Assembly (NCBI GenBank): GCA_041651295.1
Contig: JBAZJN010000011.1
Coordinates: 1 to 30,940, forward strand
Reading direction: 5' to 3'
DNA from: JBAZJN01 sp041651295
GTDB lineage: Bacteria > Patescibacteriota > UBA1384 > XYA2-FULL-43-10 > CAINNR01
Length of the DNA: 30,940 nucleotides
Shown one piece after another: positions 6,598 to 15,415 of the stretch; positions within the stretch are counted from its first letter, which is position 1, and each line of letters begins with the position of its first letter. Below the pieces are notes generated by a model. It was not told the origin of the DNA. It worked only from the letters and a program-made list of their open reading frames with translations, and did not search any database. Position numbers and translations under genes: made by a program.

Positions 6598-7979
6598 TTT
6601 TTGACTTTAAAAATTATCGTTTTGTCTTGTTCAAAAACCTTTTCCAGCCTCGAATCTTCCCTTATGTCTTTCGAAAGCGGATAAATTGCTGTCGGCCAGT
6701 AGAGGTAATCGCCACTGTAGGATTCCGGAGTGCCCCAGATTTCAACCGTATAAACGGCTTCGTCGGTGACAAAATTCTGGTGATTTGTTAGCGCCGTGAT
6801 CCAAATCCGCCATTTGTACGGGGCCTGTATAACCGCGTCTTTTGCTACATTTTGGCCAATCCAAGCAATCGCCGCCTGATCGGCCTCCGACATTGAATTA
6901 TTGTTTTCGGCAATTTTCGACATGCCGTAAGTAACTCTTTCATTGGCATAGATTTGCGGCAAGAGAATAATTGCCGATAGGGCCAATATCCCTAGATATT
7001 TATAGCTCCTTTTGAGCTCGAATATCTCAACGACACGGCCGATGCCCAGGGCGGCAAAAATTGCCAACGGTAACTCCAAATATGGTGAAAAGCGAAATAC
7101 TTGAAAACGGATGCCAAAATATTGGTTCATCGCCATAAACATCCCGACGAATAAAACCAAATACAGCAACCTGAATTTGAAATCTTTGATATTTTTTAAT
7201 GATGAAACAATGCCGATAATCGCAAAGACTGCGAGAAAAATTCTTCTTTTTTGCGATGCCGTCAGCCAAACAAAGAAGTTTCTTTCTCCCCAGCCGATGA
7301 CCTCCGGATTAACAAAACCGGAGAATTTTGTCAGAAGCGTCGGACGAATTATCACAGCTAAGATAATAATAGCCAGGTAAATTAGAATCATTCGCCAAAT
7401 AAACTGCTTTTCCTTCTTCTGGCCAAAAATTATGGTGATCAGGCCATAGAGAATAAAAATTAGAACATAGACGGCAAAGGAATACGGATGAGAGAGTGGC
7501 AGGAGAATTGAAAATACAGTTAACCAAACCAGGCTTTGGCTAGCTAGAAAATATAGCGTCAAGGCCAAAATCAGCCAACCGAAAGTTTCCGGTAAAAGCC
7601 CCATCCGCAAACCGTCGAATGTCCAGTAGGAAGTGACAAATATCAATGATGAAAACACAGCAATTAGATTTGAGCCGGAGATTTTTTTTGCCAAAAGCCA
7701 GACTGCCAAGCCGGCTAAAAATAGAAATGAACAAATTAGGATGACAAAAAGCTTCTCCGCCGGAATTCCGCTAATTTGATGCAACAATTTGTAGATAAAC
7801 AGCGGTATCGGATAGTCGGTTGATAACAGGCCGACGTAGGAAACAGTTTTGATTTTGCTGGCATGGATCGCCGGATCGTCGCCGATGGGAAAATCGGTAA
7901 TAAATCGATAGAGAAAAGACAACAAACCAAGAACCAAAACGTAAACAGCGCCGAGAACAATTTTTAGCGTCTTATTCAT
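6594..7979 (-). CDS. GT-C type membrane glycosyltransferase-like protein
   Basis: The 461-residue protein has about ten membrane helices. An acidic pair sits in the first extracytoplasmic loop (Asp34-Asp35 in GDDPAIHASK), the position expected for the metal/donor-binding acid of GT-C enzymes (ArnT/PMT/oligosaccharyltransferase-like). The C-terminal 100 residues are soluble, as usual for that fold. It probably transfers a sugar from a polyprenyl-phosphate carrier to an envelope target outside the membrane; donor and acceptor are unknown. No ribosome binding site precedes the ATG. An extended -10 box places the transcript start about one base upstream, so the message is probably nearly leaderless. 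It is the first gene of a three-gene unit. Confidence 0.75.
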   Translation of the reverse strand: MNKTLKIVLGAVYVLVLGLLSFLYRFITDFPIGDDPAIHASKIKTVSYVGLLSTDYPIPLFIYKLLHQISGIPAEKLFVILICSFLFLAGLAVWLLAKKISGSNLIAVFSSLIFVTSYWTFDGLRMGLLPETFGWLILALTLYFLASQSLVWLTVFSILLPLSHPYSFAVYVLIFILYGLITIIFGQKKEKQFIWRMILIYLAIIILAVIIRPTLLTKFSGFVNPEVIGWGERNFFVWLTASQKRRIFLAVFAIIGIVSSLKNIKDFKFRLLYLVLFVGMFMAMNQYFGIRFQVFRFSPYLELPLAIFAALGIGRVVEIFELKRSYKYLGILALSAIILLPQIYANERVTYGMSKIAENNNSMSEADQAAIAWIGQNVAKDAVIQAPYKWRIWITALTNHQNFVTDEAVYTVEIWGTPESYSGDYLYWPTAIYPLSKDIREDSRLEKVFEQDKTIIFKVKK

Positions 7980-7986
7980 TGATCAT

Positions 7987-7995
7987 ATTTTAACA
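7987..7995 (-). promoter_or_regulatory. extended -10 box for the 7979 gene
   Basis: TGTTAAAAT (7995-7987) on the minus strand lies just after the terminator of the GHMP kinase gene. The predicted start is about 7980, one base before the ATG. No clear -35 is seen. Confidence 0.45.
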
Positions 7996-8004
7996 GTTTT
8001 TGAT

Positions 8005-8039
8005 AAAAAAAACCCGCCTGTCCTTGTCGAACAAACGGG
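8005..8039 (-). terminator. intrinsic terminator of the GHMP kinase gene
   Basis: The minus strand folds as an 11-bp stem including G-T pairs (CCCGTTTGTTC at the 5' arm, 8039-8029; 3' arm ends CAGGCGGG at 8013), followed by eight T (8012-8005). Confidence 0.75.
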
Positions 8040-8061
8040 GGTACGCGATCCTACGACCTGA

Positions 8062-9153
8062 CTAGGCCAGGATCCGGCAGTCGAGGATGCGGGCATCATC
8101 GATCTGCTGGCGCTCGATGCAACCGGTGAGCGCTTCGATCAGTGGAGCGCGAGACTTGTCATCCTTGGCCAGAAACATCAGCACACCTCCGCCACCGGCG
8201 CCGCCGGCCTTACCGGCCACAGCGCCATTGCGTAGCGCGCACTCGAAGAGAACTTCGATCTCGGCGTTGCTCACCGACTCGTGAAGCATGCGCTGGCTGT
8301 GCCACGATGCATTGACCAGCTGACAGACCGCCATATAGTCGCCACGGCGGAACGCGTCTCTGCCATCATAAGCCTGGCAAGTCAGATCCTCAAAGGCCTG
8401 ACGAACATTGCCACGGTTTTCACGAAGGGCCCCATAGACATGGGCGTGGATGTCGCCAGAAAGGCGACTCTTTCCAGAGTAGACAAAGACCACCCGTCGG
8501 TTCATCTGGTCAATGAAACCGTCGGGAACAACGACCTGCTCGTGTAGGTTACCTCCGTCCTCGCCAGCTTCCCAGACCATGAAGTGGACACCGGGGCCGT
8601 AGATGCCCGGGTAGTAGTCCTGCCAACCTCCAGCGATTCCGAGGTCGGCGGTCTCGATGTCTCGAGACATGCGTATGACATCCTCAACCGTCATGCCCTT
8701 GTTGGAAAGCAAATTCAGGGCACTGACGATACCGACAGCCATTGCACTGGAGGAGCCGACTCCGGAGCCAGCAGGCGCGTCGGAGCTGGTGGTGATCTTG
8801 ACACCGTTGATGCCCAAGCGAGCAACCGCAGCCCGAGCCAGACGCAGTGATGACTCAACCTCAATCTTCTCCATCTCCTCGGCCTCGATAATCGCACGGG
8901 CGCCGGTGTCCTCTGACACCAAGACGACTTTGCTCTCCTCCTGGTGTACCAGCCTCGACCCAGAGGGTCCACTGACCTTCACCGGATGGTAGAGGGGTGT
9001 GGCAATGACCCTGGAGATCATCGAGATTGGAACGTTCAGAGTCGCCCCCGGCTTACCAATCTCCCGACGCCAAGGGTTAACATCGTTCCAGGGGCCGAAG
9101 AAATCCATTCTCGTTGGAGTTTCGATAACAACTGGGGTAGTGTCATTAGCCAT
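8062..9153 (-). CDS. GHMP sugar kinase (HddA/fucokinase-like)
   Basis: The 363-residue product starts at the ATG at 9153, because GAGGAGG lies about eight bases before it; a frame open ten codons further up is ignored. GHMP motifs are clear: PTRMDFFGPWND near the N-terminus, the ATP loop PAGSGVGSSSA, GGWQDYYPGIYG, and the C-terminal KAGGAGGGG. The order and GxQD-type block match the D-glycero-D-manno-heptose-7-phosphate kinase/fucokinase group. It should phosphorylate a sugar in the cytoplasm before nucleotidyl transfer; the exact substrate cannot be read. The gene is visibly richer in G/C at third codon positions than the flanking glycan genes and stands alone with its own promoter and terminator. 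Transfer from elsewhere, or high expression, would explain this. A second, shorter GHMP kinase lies at 21871. Confidence 0.85.
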   Translation of the reverse strand: MANDTTPVVIETPTRMDFFGPWNDVNPWRREIGKPGATLNVPISMISRVIATPLYHPVKVSGPSGSRLVHQEESKVVLVSEDTGARAIIEAEEMEKIEVESSLRLARAAVARLGINGVKITTSSDAPAGSGVGSSSAMAVGIVSALNLLSNKGMTVEDVIRMSRDIETADLGIAGGWQDYYPGIYGPGVHFMVWEAGEDGGNLHEQVVVPDGFIDQMNRRVVFVYSGKSRLSGDIHAHVYGALRENRGNVRQAFEDLTCQAYDGRDAFRRGDYMAVCQLVNASWHSQRMLHESVSNAEIEVLFECALRNGAVAGKAGGAGGGGVLMFLAKDDKSRAPLIEALTGCIERQQIDDARILDCRILA

Positions 9154-9191
9154 GATAGGAATCCTCCTCGATGTAGGAAACATCGTATTTT

Positions 9192-9220
9192 ATCGTATAT
9201 TTAATGATCGACAAAGTCAA
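9192..9220 (-). promoter_or_regulatory. promoter of the GHMP kinase gene
   Basis: TTGACT (9220-9215), a 17-base spacer and TACGAT (9197-9192). The predicted start is near 9185, giving a 31-base leader with GAGGAGG before the ATG at 9153. Confidence 0.6.
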
Positions 9221-9290
9221 CATCTCCCACCGGCTTGTTGCTTTTTACAACGTTTTTTGCTACTTTAACAGTAGTATTTAGCTTAAAAAC

Positions 9291-9980
9291 ATGAGACTTA
9301 CAATTGTAATTCCAGCTTATAACGAGGGCAAAGTAATTGCCTCGGTTTTGAAGTCTCTGCCGAAAAAAATTAAAGGCGCGAAATCAATCAGAACAATTGT
9401 CGTCAACGACGGCTCAATCGACAATACGCTCAGTGAAGCAAAAAAACACGCTCACCACGTCGCCCATCATGTAATTAATCTTGGCGCCGGAGCGGCGGTT
9501 ATTACCGGTTTTGAGGCGGCAAAAAAAATCGGCACCGACGTTGTCGTAATGCTAGACGCCGATGGTCAACATAATCCGAAAAACATTGAAAAATTGATCC
9601 AGCCAATAATTAAACAAAAGGCAGACATCGTCATCGGCACCAGGATGCTTAATTCAAAAGGCATGCCGGCAATAAAAGTTTTTGGCAACTGGGCAATGAA
9701 TGTCATGACCTATATCACAACCGGTGGTTGGTCCACCGATACTCAGTCTGGCATGAGAGCAATTTCCAGAAAAGCTCTGGACCGCATGCAACTCCAAGCG
9801 GTAGGTTTCGAATACTGCTCAGAGATTGTCGGCGAGGCAAGACGCTGCAAGCTTAAAATGAAAGAAGTGCCAATCCAAACCATTTATACCGATTATTCAA
9901 AATCCAAAGGTCAGAGTATTATTAACGCAATAAATATCTTCACAAGATTAATAACAATTAGGTTAACAGGCAAAAAATGA
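9291..9980 (+). CDS. family 2 glycosyltransferase, polyprenyl-phosphate sugar synthase-like
   Basis: This 229-residue protein is a single GT-A domain: VIPAYNEGKVI at the N-terminus, NDGSIDNT, and the metal-binding DADGQHNP (about 84-91), as in dolichol/polyprenyl-phosphate mannosyl- or glucosyltransferases. It has no membrane helix of its own. The next gene (DUF2304, membrane) overlaps by four bases and frequently accompanies this subfamily, so it may act as the membrane anchor. The likely reaction is loading a sugar onto polyprenyl phosphate, making donors for the GT-C proteins nearby; the sugar is unknown. There is no clear ribosome binding site; a -10-like TAGTAT (9272-9277) gives a leader of only about seven bases. 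Confidence 0.85.
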   Translation: MRLTIVIPAYNEGKVIASVLKSLPKKIKGAKSIRTIVVNDGSIDNTLSEAKKHAHHVAHHVINLGAGAAVITGFEAAKKIGTDVVVMLDADGQHNPKNIEKLIQPIIKQKADIVIGTRMLNSKGMPAIKVFGNWAMNVMTYITTGGWSTDTQSGMRAISRKALDRMQLQAVGFEYCSEIVGEARRCKLKMKEVPIQTIYTDYSKSKGQSIINAINIFTRLITIRLTGKK

Positions 9981-10318
9981 TCATCGCGACAAAAATTATC
10001 GCCATTTTCTTGGCAGTAATGGTTATTTCGAAAACTTTTTACGATTACAAACGCAAACGCGAGTCTCTGACAATGTTTTTGTTTTGGACTCTGGCCTGGA
10101 TTTTTATTGCTTACGTCGCATTAGTTCCCGGCATTTTTTATAGTTTTGCCACCAAGATGGCCGATCAAAATGTCGGCACCGGCACCTTTGTTGGACTGGC
10201 TTTTATATTTTTGTTTTTTATTACCTACCGAATTTACATGAAAGCTCATCGCCTTGAACAGCAAATTCGAGATATTGTTATGAGAATCGGGATAAAAGAC
10301 ATCGAAGAAAAGAAATGA
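9977..10318 (+). CDS. DUF2304 membrane protein
   Basis: This 113-residue protein has three hydrophobic helices (about 3-18, 33-55 and 68-86) and a charged cytoplasmic C-terminal helix. Its length and the pattern around YDYKRKRESLTMFLFW fit DUF2304, a small family regularly found beside GT2 genes. It overlaps both neighbours by four bases (ATGA), so production is coupled. A probable role is anchoring or partnering the upstream glycosyltransferase at the membrane, inferred from gene pairing rather than any catalytic motif. Confidence 0.75.
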   Translation: MIIATKIIAIFLAVMVISKTFYDYKRKRESLTMFLFWTLAWIFIAYVALVPGIFYSFATKMADQNVGTGTFVGLAFIFLFFITYRIYMKAHRLEQQIRDIVMRIGIKDIEEKK

Positions 10319-11334
10319 TTGCAATTCTAATTGTCGGTTACAACAGCAAAAAAGATTTACCTGATTGCCTGGAAAGTATTTATTCGTCAAGCTATAAAGA
10401 TTTCCAGGTTTTTTTTGTTGATAACTCAAATGACGGTTCATCGGATTATCTTAAGAAGAATTTTCCCAAAGTTGAGGTAATAGAAAATAGCGATAATTTA
10501 GGCTACGCCGGCGGCAACAACCTGCTGATGAAGCTCGCGGCTCCGAAAGCTGATTACTTTTTCCTTTTGAATGCTGACACCATAATTGACAAGGATTGTC
10601 TAAAAAAATTAGCTGAACATGCCGACCAAAAGACCATTCTTCAGCCGCTTCTTCTACTACATCGAAATGGCCAGAAAACCGATCTGATTAATACTGATGG
10701 AAATTACTTAAATTTTCTCGGCTTTTCTTATTGTGGAAATCTGGGTAAAAAATATGCTACCGACTACCGACTACCGACTACCGGCATCCCCTTGGCATCG
10801 GGGGCGGCGATGTTTTTACCGGTAGGGGTTTACAAAAAGATCGGCGACTTCGACCAAAGCTACTTCATTTATCATGAGGATGCGGATTTATCAATCCGGG
10901 CAAGAGTTGCCGGATATGACATCAAACTGATCGAGAGCGCAATACTCTGGCATAAATATTCATTTTCAAAGCACAAAAGCAAATTTTACTACGCCGAAAG
11001 AAACCGGTTGAAATTTCTGCTAAAAAACTTTAGCTTCAAATATTTGGCGTTGATATTTCCGGCTTTCGTCGTTACCGAGTTGATGATGATTCTCTACGCC
11101 TTAATCGGCGGCTGGGTAATCGAGAAATTCAAAGGGTATGGTGATGTGATCAAAACTATGTCAGCTACGTTGTCTGAGCGTAAGAAGATCCTGAAGCTAA
11201 AGAAGATAAAAGACAGCGAACTAAAGCGGGTTATCGGTCCTTGGTTAACTTTTTCCGAGCTTCGAAATCCCCTTCTTTTTGTGTATAATATATTCTTAGT
11301 TCTTTGGTGGTATTTAATCTATATTTTTATCTAA
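10315..11334 (+). CDS. family 2 glycosyltransferase with C-terminal membrane helices (rhamnosyltransferase-like)
   Basis: The 339-residue protein has a GT-A domain with LIVGYNSKKDLPDCLESI, VDNSNDGSSD, the DXD-like LLNADTIID (about 89) and the acceptor-side YHEDADLSIRARVAGY, followed by hydrophobic segments (about 240-270 and 322-339). This layout is common in WbbL-type rhamnosyl- or N-acetyl-sugar transferases of surface glycans. A complete dTDP-rhamnose pathway in the window would provide a donor, but the donor is inferred. It overlaps DUF2304 by four bases. Codons 148-156 contain nearly four copies of a 7-base tandem repeat; slippage there would shift the frame. Confidence 0.85.
   Translation: MIAILIVGYNSKKDLPDCLESIYSSSYKDFQVFFVDNSNDGSSDYLKKNFPKVEVIENSDNLGYAGGNNLLMKLAAPKADYFFLLNADTIIDKDCLKKLAEHADQKTILQPLLLLHRNGQKTDLINTDGNYLNFLGFSYCGNLGKKYATDYRLPTTGIPLASGAAMFLPVGVYKKIGDFDQSYFIYHEDADLSIRARVAGYDIKLIESAILWHKYSFSKHKSKFYYAERNRLKFLLKNFSFKYLALIFPAFVVTELMMILYALIGGWVIEKFKGYGDVIKTMSATLSERKKILKLKKIKDSELKRVIGPWLTFSELRNPLLFVYNIFLVLWWYLIYIFI
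10757..10783 (+). repeat. 7-bp tandem repeat inside a glycosyltransferase gene
   Basis: The unit CTACCGA occurs at 10757, 10764 and 10771, then six bases of a fourth copy (10778-10783). It is coding (Thr-Asp-Tyr-Arg-Leu-Pro-Thr-Thr). Seven is not a multiple of three, so gain or loss of a unit breaks the reading frame. Confidence 0.9.
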
Positions 11335-11335
11335 A

Positions 11336-12505
11336 ATGAAGAAATTGAGAGTCGCTCAAGTTGTCTGTGTTTTCCCTCCATATGCCGGCGGCATCGGAAC
11401 TGCTGCGGCTAATATTTCAAAACATCTAGCCAAATTGGGCCACGATGTGACCGTTTTTACACCGGCCTATAAACCCGAATATAAAAGGCAGGAGGTCGTT
11501 GACGGTTACAAAATTGAGCGGCTTCCGGCAAAGATTAAATACGGTAATGCTGCGGTGATGAACGGTCTGATCAAAAAGCTGGAGAAATTTGACTTAATTC
11601 ATCTCCACCAACCGTTCCAGGGTACGGCAGAAGCAATTTTTTGGGCTAAAAAGTTCGGGTTAAAAAACCTGCCCGTTGTCTCCCATTATCACATGGATTT
11701 GTTCGGACGAAATTTACTGACTAAAAGTGTATTTTATATCGAACAGCGAATGATCATTCCGGCCGAACTCAGAGCATCGACAAAGGTGATCGCGTCGTCA
11801 AAAGATTACTTGGTGCGTTCAAAAATCGGCTACCTCTACAAGAATGATCCGGAGCATTTTGAAATCATACCCTATGGAATTGATACAAATATTTTTTATC
11901 CGGCCCAAAAAGACAAACGTTTGGTACAAAAATATGATCTGGAAAAAAAGAAAGTGATAATATTTGTAGGCGGATTAGACGACGCGCATTATTTCAAAGG
12001 TGTTAATCATCTTCTGGAGGCATTTGCCAAACTTAAAAACAATGATAAATATCGTTTGATAGTCGTCGGCAAGGGCAACTTGAAAGAAAGCTATAAAAAA
12101 ATGGCAGCCGATTTAGGCATTGTGAGCAAGGTAATTTTTGCCGGTTTTGTATCCGATGACGATCTACCGAAATATTATAATTTGGCTGATATTTCAACTT
12201 TGCCATCAATTAATAGCGCCGAGGCTTTCGGTATTGTCCTTTTGGAAGCGATGGCTTGCGGCAAACCAACTGTGGCATCACAATTGCCCGGGGTCAGAGA
12301 GGTCTACGGCAAGGGCCAGGAGATGATTTCGGTCAGGCCGGGTAATTCTGACGATCTAGCGAAAAAACTCGAGTTAATACTGACCGACCAAAAACTTTAT
12401 GATAAGATCAGCCAAGAAAATCTCGTCCGGATAAAAAAAGATTATTCATGGGAGAGCATTGCTGACAGACTCAATAAACTTTACGAAGAAATTACTTCAA
12501 AATAA
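11336..12505 (+). CDS. family 4 glycosyltransferase (GT-B)
   Basis: This 389-residue protein has a classic GT4 architecture. The N-terminal domain has PPYAGGIGTAAANISKHLAKLGH; the linker IPYGIDTNIF is followed by a C-terminal donor domain with FVGGLDDAHYFKGV and the EX7E motif EAFGIVLLE (Glu296, Glu304). It is cytoplasmic and should transfer a hexose from a nucleotide donor with retention. It starts one base after the stop of the upstream GT2 and belongs to the plus-strand glycan operon 9291-13326. The phosphatidylinositol mannosyltransferase/PimA-like group is one possibility, but the substrate is not resolved. Confidence 0.87.
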   Translation: MKKLRVAQVVCVFPPYAGGIGTAAANISKHLAKLGHDVTVFTPAYKPEYKRQEVVDGYKIERLPAKIKYGNAAVMNGLIKKLEKFDLIHLHQPFQGTAEAIFWAKKFGLKNLPVVSHYHMDLFGRNLLTKSVFYIEQRMIIPAELRASTKVIASSKDYLVRSKIGYLYKNDPEHFEIIPYGIDTNIFYPAQKDKRLVQKYDLEKKKVIIFVGGLDDAHYFKGVNHLLEAFAKLKNNDKYRLIVVGKGNLKESYKKMAADLGIVSKVIFAGFVSDDDLPKYYNLADISTLPSINSAEAFGIVLLEAMACGKPTVASQLPGVREVYGKGQEMISVRPGNSDDLAKKLELILTDQKLYDKISQENLVRIKKDYSWESIADRLNKLYEEITSK

Positions 12506-12516
12506 GGAAATCGACC

Positions 12517-13326
12517 ATGCCTAAATACAAGCTAACAATCGTCACACCAAGCTTTAATCAGGGGGAATTTATCTCCGATACGTACGACTCAATACTGAAG
12601 CAAAAAGTTACGGCTCCGATTGAATACATCGTCAACGATGGCGGATCCACCGATGATACGGTCAAAATCTCAAAAGAATACGCTAAAAAATTCGCTAGAA
12701 AAGGTATCGATTTCAAATTTACGTCTCAGAAAGACAAGGGCCAATCCGATGCTATAAACAAAGGCTGGAAGAAAGCTCAGGGCGAGATTATCACCTATTT
12801 AAACTCCGATGATTATTACGAACCTGACACGTTGCAGAAGATTATAGATTTCTTTGACAAGAACAAGAAATATAAATGGGCTTATGGCGGCTGGAATTTC
12901 GTTACCCGTAGCGGAAAATCGTATAAAAAAGTCTTGCCGCCAAAATATGATAAACGAAAATTGCTTGATTGGTGCAATATCAGCCAGCCCAGCACTTTCT
13001 TTAAGCGGGAACTGCTGGAGGAATTCGGTTATTTAAATGTTGATATGCACTTAACGATGGATTATGACCTTTGGCTGCGCTTCGCAACGAAATGCCAACC
13101 CGGCGTAATGAATTTTGTTATTTCAAACATGAGATACTATGCCGACGCCAAAAGCGGGTCCAGAACAAAGGAGCACTTGAAAGCTTCCTTCGCACTTAGC
13201 AAGAGTTATTCTAGACCGTTCTCATTCCAGAGATTTCGGCAGATCTATTATTATTGTCGCGGCCTAGCGGTAATTTTGGTCGGCAAAGACATAACCCGGC
13301 GGGTTAGCGCAAAAGAATCAAACTAG
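12517..13326 (+). CDS. family 2 glycosyltransferase
   Basis: The 269-residue GT-A protein has TPSFNQGEFISDTYDSIL, NDGGSTDDT, KDKGQSDAINKGWK and the metal-binding block LNSDDYYEPD (about 94). A later MTMDYDLWLR-like segment (MDYDLWLRFA) is the acceptor-side motif typical of this group. It has no membrane helix. AAGGAA precedes the ATG, 11 bases after the previous stop, making it the last gene of the plus-strand operon. It converges on the GT-C-like gene at 13349, and no intrinsic terminator is visible in the 22-base gap. It probably adds one sugar of the surface glycan. Confidence 0.85.
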   Translation: MPKYKLTIVTPSFNQGEFISDTYDSILKQKVTAPIEYIVNDGGSTDDTVKISKEYAKKFARKGIDFKFTSQKDKGQSDAINKGWKKAQGEIITYLNSDDYYEPDTLQKIIDFFDKNKKYKWAYGGWNFVTRSGKSYKKVLPPKYDKRKLLDWCNISQPSTFFKRELLEEFGYLNVDMHLTMDYDLWLRFATKCQPGVMNFVISNMRYYADAKSGSRTKEHLKASFALSKSYSRPFSFQRFRQIYYYCRGLAVILVGKDITRRVSAKESN

Positions 13327-13348
13327 CCGATCTCAAGACCGAATAGGA

Positions 13349-15415
13349 CTAATATATTGGCGGTAGCTTGCAAAGGTTGTAACCTTTGCGCTCATAGATC
13401 ACTTCACGGGAACCGCAATCTTTTTTGATTTCATAATTGGAGCCTTTGTAACCTTCGCCCCTCAAAAGAAGTTGGTCATCATTGTAGGGATAAAGTTCAA
13501 GATACATCGTTGCAATAATTGATCCCTTCGGCAAATTTTCTCTGGCATAATAATAGACCTCGTAGAGTTCGCCAAAAGTAATAACATTTTTTAATTTTGT
13601 TTCGGTGCTGACAGACAGCCACTTGAAAGTGTCTTTAAATGGCACTTTGCCCGGACTGACAATAAAAAACGGTGAAATCATAAACAATATGGCCAAAAGA
13701 AGAAATAATTCCTTTGCTTTTGCCTGGAATTTTGTTAGTTTGATCGCCAAAAGAATCAGAGTAATTATCAAAAGAAATCCAAGCAGTATATAGTAAAATA
13801 AGAGAACTTTATCAGCGTAAAAACTAATATCTCTGCTAACTTGAATCACTTTAAGAAGCAAGTCTAAACCAAAATCAAGAACTCTGGTTTTAAATATCAG
13901 CAATGCGGCCACAGCAGCTAATAAACAAGCGATAAAGACCCAGTGTTTTTTGAGAATAAAATTGAACAATGTTTCAATTATCGGAGCGAAGAAAACCGAA
14001 ACAATAACTATCGACAGCAAGACAACAAACATGCTGTATTTCGGGCTGCCCCATAGCACAACAGCTATTGGATTTTTATTAAGATTCAAAGGGTCAATTA
14101 TTACCAGGTAATAGAGGCCGGTGAAAGCAAGGATAATTTTTGTAAAGGTGTTGGCAAACAGCTCTTTGAATTTTACTCCGATCGTTACCAGAAAGAATAA
14201 TACGTAGAATCCGTATGATCCGGGGCTTGTTAAAGACTGAAGTTTGCCGCGCAAATAAACGCTAGAAAAACTCTTAGCTTGATACATTTCGACGTGTTGT
14301 TGCTTGTTTACCTCGTCAGCGACGACCGCCTGCTGTGCTCCGTTAAGACCCATCCAAACCCTGACAGTATTGCCAAAAGCCAAATTAAGAAGTTGGAAAA
14401 ACTCGAAAGCGCCAAACAAAAGATGGACGGCAAAAACAAGAATTATTTGTCTCAATCTTTGGCCAATAGTCAGCCGCGAGAATATAAGCAAGATCAGAAG
14501 TAAGAGAATATCGATTGCCATTCCGTGAAAGTTTATAAAAGAGTTAAACCCGAGGACGGCTCCAAGAATAATCTCCAGAGGCAGGCTCCTCTTCTTGAGC
14601 ACGATGAGCTCATAGACTAAATAAATTGACAGGAGAGCAAAGAAAAATATCGCCACCTCTTTATTGTTAAAAATATAAAATCTGGTGTGATTCCAATAAA
14701 AGACATAAAAAAACATTGCGGCCAAGCTCGAGATTGCTGGATTTTTTTTGGCCGCTAAAGCAATTTTTGAGACCAAGAGCAAAAGTGCAAAAAGTAGCAA
14801 GTAATAGTAATAAACAAAAAAGAAATTGAAAGCCAAGTGGTCATGATCGAATCTTTCAAATACGAAAGTTGGATAGTTCGAGACCGGTATGCCCGGCTGA
14901 ATCATCGGGCTATAGTTATAGACCGAATTGTTAATCAGAACGGCATCTGTTTGCCAGTTTGCGTCTCTCGTCTGATGGATTGCTTTGCCCTGAAGAAGAT
15001 AGTAAGCGGCGTCACCATCAGCGATGGGATAAATAAATGCCTGTATCGAATATAGAGCTGTCACTAAAAAAAGAATTGTATAGAGTACAAAACGCTTTGC
15101 GCTCACACCGCCTCGAAACGACAACGCAACATTTTTATATAAGGAGACAAAATCTTTGATTCGAGTTCTGCCATAGAAAAAAAGCAAAAGCCAAAAAATC
15201 GCGGCTATTGCGATGTAGAAGAAATTACTTTTACCCGGCACGATCCAAAACAGAATCCAAAATATTAGACCCGATATAAGTGGCGCGCTTCCGTAAGAGA
15301 TCAACAGAGAAAAGCGGTCGTCCAACGACTTAAGTAAGTTTGTCCGCAGCAAAAACAAAAGTAAAATATTGGGGAGCAGAAGATACAGAACAATTATCTC
15401 AAGAAATATTACCAT
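13349..15415 (-). CDS. large GT-C-like polytopic membrane protein
   Basis: This 688-residue protein has a dozen or more membrane helices. The first large loop carries an acidic motif, IADGDAAYYLLQGKA (about 130-145), resembling the catalytic Asp region of GT-C (PMT/ArnT-like) transferases. The C-terminal ~90 residues are soluble and end in a Cys-containing segment. It probably uses a polyprenyl-phosphate sugar outside the membrane, either to decorate the glycan or to attach it to an acceptor. Its ATG lies 17 bases inside the end of the upstream GT4 gene, so it is the last gene of the nine-gene minus-strand operon. A polymerase-like (Wzy) role is an alternative. Confidence 0.7.
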   Translation of the reverse strand: MVIFLEIIVLYLLLPNILLLFLLRTNLLKSLDDRFSLLISYGSAPLISGLIFWILFWIVPGKSNFFYIAIAAIFWLLLFFYGRTRIKDFVSLYKNVALSFRGGVSAKRFVLYTILFLVTALYSIQAFIYPIADGDAAYYLLQGKAIHQTRDANWQTDAVLINNSVYNYSPMIQPGIPVSNYPTFVFERFDHDHLAFNFFFVYYYYLLLFALLLLVSKIALAAKKNPAISSLAAMFFYVFYWNHTRFYIFNNKEVAIFFFALLSIYLVYELIVLKKRSLPLEIILGAVLGFNSFINFHGMAIDILLLLILLIFSRLTIGQRLRQIILVFAVHLLFGAFEFFQLLNLAFGNTVRVWMGLNGAQQAVVADEVNKQQHVEMYQAKSFSSVYLRGKLQSLTSPGSYGFYVLFFLVTIGVKFKELFANTFTKIILAFTGLYYLVIIDPLNLNKNPIAVVLWGSPKYSMFVVLLSIVIVSVFFAPIIETLFNFILKKHWVFIACLLAAVAALLIFKTRVLDFGLDLLLKVIQVSRDISFYADKVLLFYYILLGFLLIITLILLAIKLTKFQAKAKELFLLLAILFMISPFFIVSPGKVPFKDTFKWLSVSTETKLKNVITFGELYEVYYYARENLPKGSIIATMYLELYPYNDDQLLLRGEGYKGSNYEIKKDCGSREVIYERKGYNLCKLPPIY

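Noticed and set aside
8087..9268. Several open frames antisense to or out of frame with the GHMP kinase
   Set aside because: They arise from the high G/C of the kinase gene, which removes stop codons in other frames. The kinase frame alone has family motifs.
9291..10318. TGA recoding as in Gracilibacteria or SR1
   Set aside because: TGA serves as a stop in ATGA overlaps with correct protein ends, so the standard code holds.
10757..10783. CRISPR-like array
   Set aside because: The repeats are 7 bases, without spacers, and lie inside a gene. No CRISPR array or cas gene is seen in the window.
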